Assembly: GCA_964427505.1 (NCBI GenBank)
Contig: CAYRUO010000002.1
Location: 186,001 to 250,000 of the forward strand
Reading direction: 5' to 3'
Source of the DNA: Thermanaerothrix sp034436175
Lineage (GTDB): Bacteria; Chloroflexota; Anaerolineae; Anaerolineales; Anaerolineaceae
DNA length: 64,000 bases
Shown: positions 50,937-59,603 of the stretch, piece by piece
Layout: every line of letters begins with the position of its first letter
How positions within the stretch are numbered: the first letter of the stretch is position 1
The notes under the pieces: model-generated
Seen by the model: only the letters and a program-made list of their open reading frames with translations
Told to the model about the DNA's origin: nothing
Databases searched by the model: none
Program-made: the position numbers and the translations under genes

Positions 50937-51638
50937 TCACTCAAAGCGTTGGAATGGCATAGGTTTGCTCCGTTGATGAATCAAACCCATATGCTCAATT
51001 AATGCTTCATAACCAGCCTGATAGTTTCGCTGGCAAACACTCTCCACCATCTTACGGTGGTAACTCCAAACCCGTTCTAAATATGCCAAATCGGCATACA
51101 GATCTAAACCCGAAGCCTCGTAGAGTTCCCAGTAGGCTTCTAAGATGCCTTCAACAAACGGGTTATTCAGCCGTCGGTAAATGGCGAGATGCAACTCGCG
51201 ATGTTCTGGATGTGGAATCTGGATGGGATTGGTCTGAAGTTTTTGAAACGCGCGCTCGATCAATCGAGAGAGATTTTCACAATCCTCTTCGGTAAGACGG
51301 CTGGTGGCTTCAAACCAGTAAGCGGCTTCAATATGATTGCGCAAGTCTGAGAAGGCACTGAAATACTCAGGGTTAAGAGCAAGAGCATAAGCCAGACTCT
51401 GAACGACGGTAGGCCGAAATGAGTAGGGTAAACGACGAATGCCGGTGCGCGGCTTCACCTCTACCAGACCCAAAGCCCGTGCCACTTCTAGTTGTTCCCT
51501 CAATACCGAGACGCTAACGCCGAGATGAGCACTCAACTCGGTCAAAGAGGGTAAGTGCTCACTTTCTTGACAGGCTTCCGTAGCCAGGTAACGCAGAAAC
51601 TCTGAGAGGTGATGATTCGTTACACGTTCTAGAAGCAC
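50937..51638 (-). CDS. GntR/FadR-family transcriptional regulator
   Basis: About 233 residues from GTG 51638 (GAGG six bases upstream; TTG 51650 is also in frame). Winged helix-turn-helix at about 25-70 (LPSLTELSAHLGVSVSVLREQLEVARALGLVEVKPRTGIRR), then an all-helical FCD ligand domain with His residues in HREL and HRKMVE that may bind a metal or organic acid. It leads the korAB operon and probably controls it in response to a metabolite of that pathway. A 14-bp palindrome lies just before the gene. Confidence 0.9.
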   Translation of the reverse strand: MLLERVTNHHLSEFLRYLATEACQESEHLPSLTELSAHLGVSVSVLREQLEVARALGLVEVKPRTGIRRLPYSFRPTVVQSLAYALALNPEYFSAFSDLRNHIEAAYWFEATSRLTEEDCENLSRLIERAFQKLQTNPIQIPHPEHRELHLAIYRRLNNPFVEGILEAYWELYEASGLDLYADLAYLERVWSYHRKMVESVCQRNYQAGYEALIEHMGLIHQRSKPMPFQRFE

Positions 51639-51654
51639 CGCACACCTCAATCGC

Positions 51655-51668
51655 TCAGATTAATCTGA
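51655..51668. promoter_or_regulatory. Palindromic operator candidate of the GntR-KorAB operon
   Basis: Perfect 14-bp palindrome TCAGATTAATCTGA, about 10-20 bases downstream of the predicted GntR-operon start. It overlaps a second repeat, CTGATT-N9-AATCAG (51665-51685), that reaches the -10 box. A protein bound here could block transcription. Confidence 0.55.
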
Positions 51669-51683
51669 TTATTCATCACAATC

Positions 51684-51713
51684 AGTATAGCACGCCCCAA
51701 AAGTCCGCGTCAA
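51684..51713 (-). promoter_or_regulatory. Promoter of the gntR-korA-korB operon
   Basis: Minus strand: TTGACG (51713-51708), an 18-base spacer and TATACT (51689-51684). It is the only good promoter before the GntR gene. Confidence 0.7.
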
Positions 51714-51733
51714 GCCATCCTTGGGGTGATTCC

Positions 51734-51761
51734 TTGACAACTTGCTCCGAATCTTTATACT
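51734..51761 (+). promoter_or_regulatory. Promoter of the methyltransferase-PIG-L operon
   Basis: TTGACA (51734-51739), a 16-base spacer and TATACT (51756-51761), 33 bases before the methyltransferase start codon. It is back to back with the GntR operon promoter, 20 bases apart. Confidence 0.75.
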
Positions 51762-51793
51762 TACCCCAACGCAGACCCATAAGGAGACCAACC

Positions 51794-52594
51794 ATGAAGT
51801 ACGATTATCAGGAAACATCCCGCGATCTATTGACTCGGATTGATATCCACACACGCTACGGCAGTCGCGACATTGACCAGTGGATGCTCGAAGTTTTACC
51901 GCTGAAAAAGGGCGACCGCATCCTGGACGTGGGCTGTGGTGCCGGCAAGCAGTGTTTTGTTTTCTACAAGCATTTAGAGGGTAATGCCGAGATTATCGGC
52001 GGCGATGTCAACGAGGAACTTCTCGCCAAAGCCCGCCAAGAAAATCAAAGCCGCGGCACAAACATTCAGTTCTCTTACTTAGATTTCAACCGCACTTTCC
52101 CCTACCCAGATAACAACTTTGACGTGGTCTCGTGCTGTTTCGCCATCTACTACGCCGAGAACATCCCCTTTACGATTTCCGAAATGCACCGCGTCCTAAA
52201 ACCCGGCGGACACCTCTTCACCACCGGACCCATGCCCAACAACAAACAACTTTTCTACGACATTATTCGAGAAGCCACCCAAAAGCCCATTCCCCCCATG
52301 CCCGGTAGTTCTCGTTATGCCTCAGAGATATACACTACCATACAGCGTCAGTTCTCCAAAGTTGAACTATTTATCTTCGAAAATCCTCTGACCTTCGAAA
52401 CCGTTGAGCCTTTCCTTGAATACACACGGGCTTCACTCTCTGAGGATCGCCGCCTATGGAAAGGGCTTTTTGAGGGCAAAGACGATTTTCAGCGTGTCAT
52501 GGACCAGATTGCTCAGGTTGCTACTCGCCGCTTGGAGCAAGAAGGCAAGTTGGTTATGACTAAAGTTGTGGGTGGAATTCTTGCCACGAAGTAG
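51794..52594 (+). CDS. SAM-dependent methyltransferase
   Basis: 266 residues from ATG 51794 (AAGGAG upstream). Class I Rossmann methyltransferase: motif I ILDVGCGAGKQCFVF near 56-70, acidic IIGGDVNEELLAKA, FDVVSCCFAIYYAENIPF and a post-motif with EMHRVLKPGGHLF. It resembles UbiE/Methyltransf_11 enzymes. It is 5 bases upstream of a PIG-L deacetylase gene, so the two enzymes are likely to act on one sugar-containing small molecule. Confidence 0.9.
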   Translation: MKYDYQETSRDLLTRIDIHTRYGSRDIDQWMLEVLPLKKGDRILDVGCGAGKQCFVFYKHLEGNAEIIGGDVNEELLAKARQENQSRGTNIQFSYLDFNRTFPYPDNNFDVVSCCFAIYYAENIPFTISEMHRVLKPGGHLFTTGPMPNNKQLFYDIIREATQKPIPPMPGSSRYASEIYTTIQRQFSKVELFIFENPLTFETVEPFLEYTRASLSEDRRLWKGLFEGKDDFQRVMDQIAQVATRRLEQEGKLVMTKVVGGILATK

Positions 52595-52599
52595 CGCCT

Positions 52600-53253
52600 A
52601 TGGGACAAGACATGTATTTCTACGGTCGCCGGGTGTGCTTCATCGGTGCGCACCCTGATGATATCGAACTGGGCTGTGGTGCCCTTATTGCCCACATTGT
52701 GAATCAAACCGAGATCCTGTGTGTAACGCTCTCGGATAACCAAAAAAACCCTGAGCTCAAGAATCTGGTTGAAGAGCACTACCGCAGTATGGCTGTGCTC
52801 GGAGTGCCTGAGGACCGCGTTATCCTAGGCCAATTTGAAACCCGACGCTTTCCTCACGCCCGGCAGGAAATCCTAGAATACCTGATCCAAATCAACCGCA
52901 CATTTCAGCCCGACCTGGTATTTGTGCACACCAAAGCCGATATTCATCAAGATCATGCCACTGTGACCGAAGAAGCCTTACGGGCTTTTCGGGGTACAAC
53001 CGTGCTGGGCTTTGATGTCATTCGCTCGAGTTATGGCTTCTTTCCCAGTTTCTTGGTCGAAGTCACCGAAGAAGATGTCGAAAAGAAAATTGCGGCTTTG
53101 GCGGAATACAAGACGTACCAGAATCGCTACTACTTTGATCCCAAAATCACGCGGGCTACCCTGATCCGCAATGGTGCTATCTGTGAACGCCCATATGCGG
53201 AAGGGTTTGACATTCTGCGCATTGTGGGAGCATTTCGCTGCAGCAGCGCATGA
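52600..53253 (+). CDS. PIG-L family N-deacetylase
   Basis: 217 residues. Zinc-dependent deacetylase of N-acetylglucosamine-type sugars. Seen: FIGAHPDDIELGCGA with the catalytic and zinc residues in AHPDD (18-21) and the second His set in HTKADIHQDH (110-119). Members include BshB and MshB of bacillithiol and mycothiol synthesis, as well as many of unknown use. No BshA or BshC gene is in view. A strong terminator follows. Confidence 0.92.
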   Translation: MGQDMYFYGRRVCFIGAHPDDIELGCGALIAHIVNQTEILCVTLSDNQKNPELKNLVEEHYRSMAVLGVPEDRVILGQFETRRFPHARQEILEYLIQINRTFQPDLVFVHTKADIHQDHATVTEEALRAFRGTTVLGFDVIRSSYGFFPSFLVEVTEEDVEKKIAALAEYKTYQNRYYFDPKITRATLIRNGAICERPYAEGFDILRIVGAFRCSSA

Positions 53254-53278
53254 TGGCTTGCACAAAAAAAAACACGCT

Positions 53279-53318
53279 GTTAAAAAGCGATTGCCCTAAT
53301 GGGCAATCGCTTTTTAAC
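53279..53318. terminator. Bidirectional terminator between PIG-L gene and SUF cluster
   Basis: Perfect 18-bp inverted repeat, arms 53279-53296 and 53301-53318, loop TAAT. Each arm carries a run of five A or T so a U-tract is formed in either direction. It separates convergent operons. Confidence 0.92.
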
Positions 53319-53335
53319 CCCAGATCCGATACCTT

Positions 53336-53668
53336 TCAGGCCCGTTTAATCCCGATGAAAACGTCATCTCCCTCGATGCGAACGGGATAAACCGGGATAT
53401 CCACCACCGCGGGCAAAGTGAGCGCTTTACCCGTGCGCAGGTCAAACCGCGCTCCGTGGCGGGGACAGATAATTTGATGATCATCAATCTCGCCATCGCC
53501 AAGCGGACCCTCGTCGTGAGTGCAAACATCCCCAATTGCAAAAAGTGTCCCGGCTAAATTGATGATGACAATGGGCTCATCGTTGATCTCGAGGAAGAGA
53601 CGTTCCCCCACCGGTATCTCCTCTCGTGTGGCTACTTTCAGGAAAACATACGCTTCCCCACTGCTCAT
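53336..53668 (-). CDS. Rieske-type [2Fe-2S] ferredoxin
   Basis: 110 residues. Rieske ligands Cys49-Thr-His51 and Cys68-Pro-Arg-His71 (VCTHDEGPL, ICPRHGARFD). There is no signal peptide or membrane helix, so it should be a soluble ferredoxin of the dioxygenase/NirD type. Its place as last gene of the SUF operon, 6 bases after sufU, suggests an electron donor in cluster assembly. The stop is near the bidirectional terminator. Confidence 0.93.
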   Translation of the reverse strand: MSSGEAYVFLKVATREEIPVGERLFLEINDEPIVIINLAGTLFAIGDVCTHDEGPLGDGEIDDHQIICPRHGARFDLRTGKALTLPAVVDIPVYPVRIEGDDVFIGIKRA

Positions 53669-53674
53669 CGCTCT

Positions 53675-54082
53675 CTAAAACTCCTCATCTCCAATTTTTA
53701 TCTCTGACTGACCCAAACCGTATACTCCGGCTTTCAATACCTTCAGCGGCAATAGAGCGCACTTAATCCGGACCGGCCCTAATGCCTCAAGGCCTAAAAG
53801 ATCTAACATGTCTTGGCGTCCTAAACTCTTGACCTCATCAAGGTGTTTGCCAATGATCGCTTCCATCAATAAATCTGCCGCGGCCTGTGAAATCGCACAA
53901 CCGTGACCACTAAAAGCCGCTTCGGTAATCGTGCCATCCTCGGCTACACGCAAATCAATGCGAATATGGTCGCCGCACAGTGGGTTTTCATCCTCATATG
54001 AAATATCATGCGGATCTAATTGGCCCCGATGATGAGGCGTTTTATACCGTTCGATGATCAGTTCGCGATAAAGGTCATCCAT
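53675..54082 (-). CDS. sufU: SufU zinc-dependent sulfurtransferase
   Basis: 135 residues. It accepts sulfur from SufS. Seen: the three Cys and the Asp that bind zinc in NPLCGDHIRID, GHGCAISQAAADLL and RIKCALLPL. The loop before GHGCA is of SufU type. It lies 23 bases after sufS, as in Gram-positive-type SUF operons. Confidence 0.96.
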   Translation of the reverse strand: MDDLYRELIIERYKTPHHRGQLDPHDISYEDENPLCGDHIRIDLRVAEDGTITEAAFSGHGCAISQAAADLLMEAIIGKHLDEVKSLGRQDMLDLLGLEALGPVRIKCALLPLKVLKAGVYGLGQSEIKIGDEEF

Positions 54083-54105
54083 AAGAAATTTCAGATGCCC
54101 GCCTT

Positions 54106-55350
54106 TCAGCCGAAAATAGTTTGCACCTTTCGCACTGCCTCAACCAAACGCTCCACTTCGTCAAGTGTGTTATACAAATAAAACGAGGCTCGGGTGGTTG
54201 CCGTCACTCCTAATTTCTCATGTAATGGCATCGCACAATGGTGACCCGCACGCACGGCTATGCCCTCACGATCAAGGATCTGGGCCACATCGTGGGGATG
54301 CACGCCATCAATAGAAAATGAGACCACACCACCTCTATGTTCTGCCGGTGGGCCATAAACCTTCAATCCCGGAATAGTAGCCAGACGTTCAAGTGCATAA
54401 GCAACCAACTCACGTTCATGAGTGGCAATGGCTTCCATGCCCACATCTTCCAGGTAATCAATTGCGGCTGCAAAACCGACCGCCTCTGCAATCGCCGGTG
54501 TCCCGGCCTCAAATTTATAGGGAACTTCGTTGGGGACAAAAGACCTCAACTGAACTTTCTTGATCATGTCCCCGCCCCCCAGAAACGGCGGCATTTGTTC
54601 AAGCAGGTCTTCTCGAGCATACAGCACTCCAATACCGGTGGGGCCCAGCATCTTATGCGCCGAGAAGGCTAGAAAATCAACCCCTAACGCCTGCACATCT
54701 ATGCGCATATGGGGTACGGATTGAGCACCATCCACCAGCACCAACGCCCCCACTTGGTGCGCAAGTTCTACCATTTGGGCTACCGGATTAATGGTGCCCA
54801 ACACATTTGACATATGGGTGAACGCCACCAGTCGAGGGTTTTGGTCTAACAGCCGCTGATAGGTCGCTAGATCGAGATAGCCATCTTCCGTTACTGGCAC
54901 AAACTCCAAACGAAGTTCCTTTTCAACTGCCAAAATCTGCCAGGGGACGAGATTAGAGTGATGCTCCATCTCGGTAAGAACGATAAGATCGCCGGGGCGT
55001 AATTGGCTCCGTCCCCACGAATAGGCAACCAGGTTAATCGCTTCGGTGGTATTGCGGGTAAATACAATTTCCCGTGTCTTGCGGGCATTTATAAAACGAG
55101 CCACGCGCTGGCGTGCCGCTTCATACAGCGCAGTAGCCTCCTCACCTAATGTATGCACCCCACGATGAATATTGGCGTTTGACCAACGATAATATTTATC
55201 CATGGCTTCAATCACGGCGAGCGGCTTTTGGGCCGTCGCCGTGGAGTCCAGATATACCAATTTGACCCCCGGACGAACTTCCCGCTGAAGTATCGGAAAA
55301 TCCGCCCGAACCTTTTCAACACTAATAACTTTTAAATGGTCAGCCCGCAT
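54106..55350 (-). CDS. sufS: Cysteine desulfurase SufS
   Basis: 414 residues from ATG 55350, the usual size; ATG at 55368 or 55374 would also fit. A start at 55449 is excluded in practice, since it would overlap the preceding gene. PLP enzyme taking sulfur from cysteine. Seen: YLDSTATAQKP, TRNTTEAINLVA, SAHKMLGPTGIGVLY with the PLP lysine, and RAGHHCAMPLHEKLG with the catalytic Cys. The Shine-Dalgarno is weak. Confidence 0.95.
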   Translation of the reverse strand: MRADHLKVISVEKVRADFPILQREVRPGVKLVYLDSTATAQKPLAVIEAMDKYYRWSNANIHRGVHTLGEEATALYEAARQRVARFINARKTREIVFTRNTTEAINLVAYSWGRSQLRPGDLIVLTEMEHHSNLVPWQILAVEKELRLEFVPVTEDGYLDLATYQRLLDQNPRLVAFTHMSNVLGTINPVAQMVELAHQVGALVLVDGAQSVPHMRIDVQALGVDFLAFSAHKMLGPTGIGVLYAREDLLEQMPPFLGGGDMIKKVQLRSFVPNEVPYKFEAGTPAIAEAVGFAAAIDYLEDVGMEAIATHERELVAYALERLATIPGLKVYGPPAEHRGGVVSFSIDGVHPHDVAQILDREGIAVRAGHHCAMPLHEKLGVTATTRASFYLYNTLDEVERLVEAVRKVQTIFG

Positions 55351-55396
55351 GTAAATATCACGCTCCATAACCATCCAGCCGGATTCATCCCTAAGG

Positions 55397-55693
55397 CTAA
55401 TTCGAGCCCACCGGTTCGGCACGCGATGATGAACGCTTCTGAGGCACACGGATATGCGGCGAGTTGAGCGGGAACCACAAAATATGATCCGGTACCATCC
55501 AGCCGTCGGTTAGATAGACGTTAGTTCGAAACTGCACCGCAACCATTTTCGAGTCCACCTGCACCACGATTCCCTTCACCCAACCGCGTACCCGCTGGCC
55601 GTTCTTCTCATGGTCACAGTAGACTTCCACCACATCGCCTACATCGAAACCCTTTTCCGGCTCAGGTGGACGCATATAAGGTACACCTGCCAT
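55397..55693 (-). CDS. Small hypothetical protein inside the SUF operon
   Basis: 98 residues from ATG 55693 (GGGAGG upstream). The beta-rich middle (FDVGDVVEVYCDHEKNGQRVRGWVKGIVVQVDSKMVAVQFRTNVYLTDG) resembles a small SH3-like or Tudor-like barrel. I do not recognise it as a named SUF component. Its stop at 55397 lies 46 bases before the chosen sufS start. It may be a specificity or scaffold protein of the SUF system or just a passenger. Confidence 0.65.
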   Translation of the reverse strand: MAGVPYMRPPEPEKGFDVGDVVEVYCDHEKNGQRVRGWVKGIVVQVDSKMVAVQFRTNVYLTDGWMVPDHILWFPLNSPHIRVPQKRSSSRAEPVGSN

Positions 55694-55735
55694 ATCCACC
55701 TCCCAAACGTATGATTTTGGAACAAACATCATATT

Positions 55736-55744
55736 ATTTTAGCA
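55736..55744 (-). promoter_or_regulatory. Candidate internal promoter for the sufS half of the operon
   Basis: Extended -10 TGCTAAAAT on the minus strand, about 40 bases before the small gene at 55693. There is no clear -35 box. Together with the hairpin at 55804 it could let sufS-sufU-Rieske be expressed separately. Confidence 0.35.
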
Positions 55745-55803
55745 CATAAATGAAATCGAACGCGCCTTAGCGAGTACCTTAAATAATTCTAATGGGGTAT
55801 ATT

Positions 55804-55843
55804 CCCCGGATTGCTCTGAAATCCCTACCAGAGCAACCCGGGG
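55804..55843 (-). terminator. Strong hairpin between sufD and the small SUF gene
   Basis: 15-bp stem (arms 55829-55843 and 55804-55818, one G-U pair, 10-base loop) just after the sufD stop. There is no T-run after it, so it may be a partial terminator, an RNase cleavage site or a stabilising 3' end for the sufCBD message rather than a full stop. Confidence 0.55.
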
Positions 55844-55858
55844 GAAACGCGTTGATGG

Positions 55859-57223
55859 CTAACCCTTAAAGTTCAACATCTTCCGTTGAATCGCCTCTTG
55901 AAAGCGCGCCCGTACGCCCTCAAACGGAATGCGCTGCATAATCGGGTCAAAGAATCCTTCAACGATTAACCGCTTAGCCTCCACATCGGGAATACCGCGG
56001 GTACGCAGATAAAAAATCTGCTCAGGATCAATTTTGCCCACAGTGGCCCCGTGCGTACAGCGCACATCATCTGCCAATATCTCCAGGCCGGGAATGGAGT
56101 CCGCCCGCGCCTGACGACTGAGCACCAGATTACGGTTGGCCTGGTAACCATCGGTCTTAAAGGCCCCTGGCGCAACGTAGATCATCCCTTGCCAAACGAC
56201 CCGACTGCGATCAAGCAATGCTCCTTTGAATAGCAAATCACTGGTTGTATGGGGGGCCAGATGGTTCTGCTGGGAGTCATAATCGAGATGCTGATCGCCA
56301 TCGGTGAAGTAAAACCCCGACATACGACCACTGCTACCTTCACCCACCAGATCCAACTCGGCAAAGTTCTTGGTTAAATGCCCCCCCATAGCACCAAAGA
56401 CCCAGTCCACATTTCCCTGGCGGGCTACACGTACCCGCTCGTGGGTAAAGTTCCAGACATGCTCACCCCATGATTGCAGTTCTACGAACCTCAGGGAGGC
56501 GTCTTCACCCACATACACTTCAACCAACCCAGCATGGAGCGTTTGCCCACCGGTTTCGGTTGGTGAGGCATATTCGTGAACATATGTCACCGAAGCCCCT
56601 TCTTCTAACCATACGATGACATGGGAAATGTGTGCTAAACCTATCCCCGGCCCCCACAGCAGACTGTGAAGTGGTTGTTCAATGACAACCCCCTTTGGTA
56701 CGTAGAGGAACACTCCAGTCTGCGCCAGTGCAGATGCCAACGCCGCAAACTTACCTTCTTCCGGGGAAACAATCTTCCCTAATCGGGTCTCTAATAGTTC
56801 TGCGTAATCCTGTTCCGCAGTGCGCAAATCGGTGAACACCACCCCTCGAGCACGCAGTTTTTCATCCAGAGTGGTTCGCGCTCCACCGGGCAATAGAATG
56901 ACCTGACCCGCATGAGCCTCTCCAGCCAAAGGGCTTAGCAAACTTTCATCCAATGGGGCGAGATCGAGGTAGGCGTCCACTTCCGGCAGGCGAAAAAGAT
57001 CGGCTTGAAGTCCACTGATATCGGTGCGCCGCCAAGCCTCATCTTTGGGATCGGGCATCGGCAGGGTTTCAAAGAGACTCCAAGCCCGATCACGGAAGGC
57101 TTGAATACCCTGGCTCAGGCCGGATACTCGCACCATGGATCGGTGAAAAGAAAAGGTCTTTACCGGCGCTTGTGATTCGCGCCGCCGACCTCGGATGACA
57201 ATCTCAGGGGTTTCTTTTGTCAT
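55859..57223 (-). CDS. sufD: SUF complex subunit SufD
   Basis: 454 residues. Scaffold partner of SufB and SufC in iron-sulfur cluster assembly. Beta-helical core with the family stretch KTDGYQANRNLVLSRQARADSIPGLEILADDVRCTHGATVGKIDPEQIFYLRTRGI, including the His of CTHGATVGK. The long N-terminal helix region is typical. It starts 41 bases after sufB. Confidence 0.96.
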   Translation of the reverse strand: MTKETPEIVIRGRRRESQAPVKTFSFHRSMVRVSGLSQGIQAFRDRAWSLFETLPMPDPKDEAWRRTDISGLQADLFRLPEVDAYLDLAPLDESLLSPLAGEAHAGQVILLPGGARTTLDEKLRARGVVFTDLRTAEQDYAELLETRLGKIVSPEEGKFAALASALAQTGVFLYVPKGVVIEQPLHSLLWGPGIGLAHISHVIVWLEEGASVTYVHEYASPTETGGQTLHAGLVEVYVGEDASLRFVELQSWGEHVWNFTHERVRVARQGNVDWVFGAMGGHLTKNFAELDLVGEGSSGRMSGFYFTDGDQHLDYDSQQNHLAPHTTSDLLFKGALLDRSRVVWQGMIYVAPGAFKTDGYQANRNLVLSRQARADSIPGLEILADDVRCTHGATVGKIDPEQIFYLRTRGIPDVEAKRLIVEGFFDPIMQRIPFEGVRARFQEAIQRKMLNFKG

Positions 57224-57264
57224 AGCCTCCGCATCCTCTTCTGTCCAGTGTCTTCAATGTACGA

Positions 57265-58680
57265 TTAACCAATCGAGCCTTCCATTTGCAACTGAATGAG
57301 CCGGTTCATCTCAACCGCGTATTCCATAGGCAATTCTTTGACCAATGGTTCAATAAATCCGGAAACCACCATGGTCGTTGCCTCTTCCTCACTTAAACCT
57401 CGGCTCATCAGATAGAAGAGTTGTTCCTCACCCACTTTTGAGACCGAGGCCTCATGGCCAATCGTAACGTCTTCTTCGTCAATCTCAATATACGGATAGG
57501 TATCCGAACGTGATTTCGGATCTAACAATAGAGCATCACAGACCACATTGGACCGGGCATCGTAAGCGCCTTTGTGCACCTTTAAGAGGCCGCGATAGGA
57601 CGCTCGTCCACCGCCTTTGCTAATGGACTTTGAGGTGATCTTGCTGCTGGTATGCGGTGCGAAATGAATCACTTTGCCACCGGCGTCCTGCCATTGGCCC
57701 GGGCCGGCAAACGCCATAGAAAGGATTTCACCATGGGCTCCTGGACCCATCAAATAGCACGATGGGTATTTCATGGTGATTTTAGAGCCCAAGTTGCAGT
57801 CCACCCACTCCATGGTCCCCTCTTCTTCCACAATGGCGCGCTGAGTTACCAGGTTGTAAACGTTGGTAGACCAGTTCTGAATAGTGGTGTAACGTACCCG
57901 AGCCCCTTTCTTAACCACAATTTCGATCACGCCACTGTGGAACGAATCAGTCGAGTAGATTGGCGCCGTGCAACCCTCCACGTAGTGCACCTGCGCACCC
58001 TCATCCGCAATGATAAGAGTGCGTTCGAATTGACCAATATTGGCAACATTCAAACGGAAATAGGCTTGCAAGGGCAAATCAACCTTGACACCCTTGGGCA
58101 CATAGACAAACGAACCACCCGACCACACCGCGCTGTTGAGCGCCGCAAACTTGTTATCCTCTATTGGAATTACCTTGCCAAAATACTCACGGAACAGATC
58201 CGGGTAATGACGCAAACCATCCTCTATACTGACAAAGATCACCCCTTGCTTGGCCAGGTGTTCCTGGATACTATGATAGACCATCTCGGACTCATATTGA
58301 GCGCCCAAGCCGGCCAGAAACCGCCGTTCTGCCTCAGGAATACCCAGACGCTCGAAGGTTTCCTTGATCGGGTCAGGAATATCGTCCCACGAACGTCCCT
58401 CTTTATCTGTGGGTTTGACGTAGTAGTAAATATCGTCCAAATTAAGCCCCGAAAGATCAGCACCCCATGTAGGCATGGGACGCTTGCGGAAATGCTCTAA
58501 AGCCCGCAAACGGAACTCGAGCATCCATTGGGGCTCGCCCTTCATCCAGGAAATTTGCTTTACAACTTCTTCATCGAGCCCCTTGCGAACCTTGAACACC
58601 GACACATCTGGAGCCGCAAAACCATAGCGATATTCGCCCAATTGCTCCAGGAATTCTTCTTGCTGAGGTTTTGCTACCAT
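57265..58680 (-). CDS. sufB: SUF complex subunit SufB
   Basis: 471 residues, normal length. Main scaffold on which clusters are built. Seen: GFAAPDVSVFKVRKGLDEEVVKQIS, YVPKGVKVDLPLQAYFRLN, the VEGCTAPIYSTDSFH stretch with its Cys, and the late ARSNVVCDALLLDPKSRSDTYPYIE and IGHEASVSKV. It lies 37 bases downstream of sufC. Confidence 0.97.
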   Translation of the reverse strand: MVAKPQQEEFLEQLGEYRYGFAAPDVSVFKVRKGLDEEVVKQISWMKGEPQWMLEFRLRALEHFRKRPMPTWGADLSGLNLDDIYYYVKPTDKEGRSWDDIPDPIKETFERLGIPEAERRFLAGLGAQYESEMVYHSIQEHLAKQGVIFVSIEDGLRHYPDLFREYFGKVIPIEDNKFAALNSAVWSGGSFVYVPKGVKVDLPLQAYFRLNVANIGQFERTLIIADEGAQVHYVEGCTAPIYSTDSFHSGVIEIVVKKGARVRYTTIQNWSTNVYNLVTQRAIVEEEGTMEWVDCNLGSKITMKYPSCYLMGPGAHGEILSMAFAGPGQWQDAGGKVIHFAPHTSSKITSKSISKGGGRASYRGLLKVHKGAYDARSNVVCDALLLDPKSRSDTYPYIEIDEEDVTIGHEASVSKVGEEQLFYLMSRGLSEEEATTMVVSGFIEPLVKELPMEYAVEMNRLIQLQMEGSIG

Positions 58681-58717
58681 TTTGCCCTCCGCTCAGATTT
58701 ACCGCTAAACACCAGGG

Positions 58718-59500
58718 TCACGCCAGAACCGAATCGCTTTCCAGTTTCTCACGCACCCAACTATAGCCCTTTTCCTCGAGGTGTAAGGCCAAATCAGGGC
58801 CACCGGTTTCAACAATCCGGCCATCCATCATCACGTGAACCACATCCGGCTTGATGTAGTTCAAAATGCGTTGGTAATGGGTGATGACCAACACGCCGAG
58901 ATTGGGGCCCCGTAAAGCATTCACGCCTTGGGCAACAATACGCAGTGCGTCAATATCCAACCCCGAGTCCGTCTCATCCAGAATGGCGATCTCGGGCTGT
59001 AGGACCGCCATTTGCAAAATCTCGGCCCGCTTCTTTTCGCCGCCCGAAAATCCATCATTCAGATACCGTCCCCCAAACGAAGGATCCATATTGAGTAGCG
59101 CCATTTTTTCCTTCAACAATTTGCGGAACTCGGCAATCGGAATACCCTTATCCTCAGGATCACGGGCACGGCGTTGAGCATTGAGCGCAGTGCGCAGAAA
59201 ATTGGCAACAGTAACTCCCGGAATGGACACCGGGTACTGAAACGCCAAGAAGATGCCTAAATGAGCCCGTTCATCCGGTTCCAGTTCTAAAATATTCTGC
59301 CCTTTAAACCACACCTCACCCTCAATAACCTCATAGCCCGGGTGTCCCATTAAGGTATAAGCCAGAGTAGACTTCCCGGTACCATTGGGTCCCATGATCG
59401 CATGCACCTCACCCTTGGGCAAGGTTAGGTTAACTCCTTTTAGAATCTCCTTGCCCTCCACACGCACTTTAAGGTTGCGAATCACTAATGCGTCGGTCAT
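58718..59500 (-). CDS. sufC: SUF complex ATPase SufC
   Basis: 260 residues. ABC-type ATPase driving the SufBC2D scaffold. Walker A GPNGTGKST near 37, Q-loop FLAFQYPVSIPGV, signature FSGGEKKRAEILQM, Walker B IAILDETDSGLDIDALR and His in VLVITHYQR. First gene of the minus-strand SUF operon, with the promoter at 59551-59579 about 50 bases upstream. Confidence 0.98.
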   Translation of the reverse strand: MTDALVIRNLKVRVEGKEILKGVNLTLPKGEVHAIMGPNGTGKSTLAYTLMGHPGYEVIEGEVWFKGQNILELEPDERAHLGIFLAFQYPVSIPGVTVANFLRTALNAQRRARDPEDKGIPIAEFRKLLKEKMALLNMDPSFGGRYLNDGFSGGEKKRAEILQMAVLQPEIAILDETDSGLDIDALRIVAQGVNALRGPNLGVLVITHYQRILNYIKPDVVHVMMDGRIVETGGPDLALHLEEKGYSWVREKLESDSVLA

Positions 59501-59550
59501 GAATTTCGTTACCTCCTCGGAAATAAACCTCTTTGGATCAAGTTGAGTGC

Positions 59551-59579
59551 ATTATAGCATGTTTTGGTGATCAGGTCAA
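59551..59579 (-). promoter_or_regulatory. Promoter of the sufCBD operon
   Basis: Minus strand: TTGACC (59579-59574), a 17-base spacer and TATAAT (59556-59551). Its -35 faces that of the sufR promoter. GTCAATAT (59575-59582) and ATATTGAC (59601-59608) form an inverted repeat across the gap and cover both -35 boxes, a likely SufR target. Confidence 0.9.
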
Positions 59580-59603
59580 TATTTATGATAATTTTCTAAT
59601 ATA

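Noticed and set aside
54106..55449. sufS start at 55449
   Set aside because: It would add 33 atypical residues and overlap the small gene ending at 55397.
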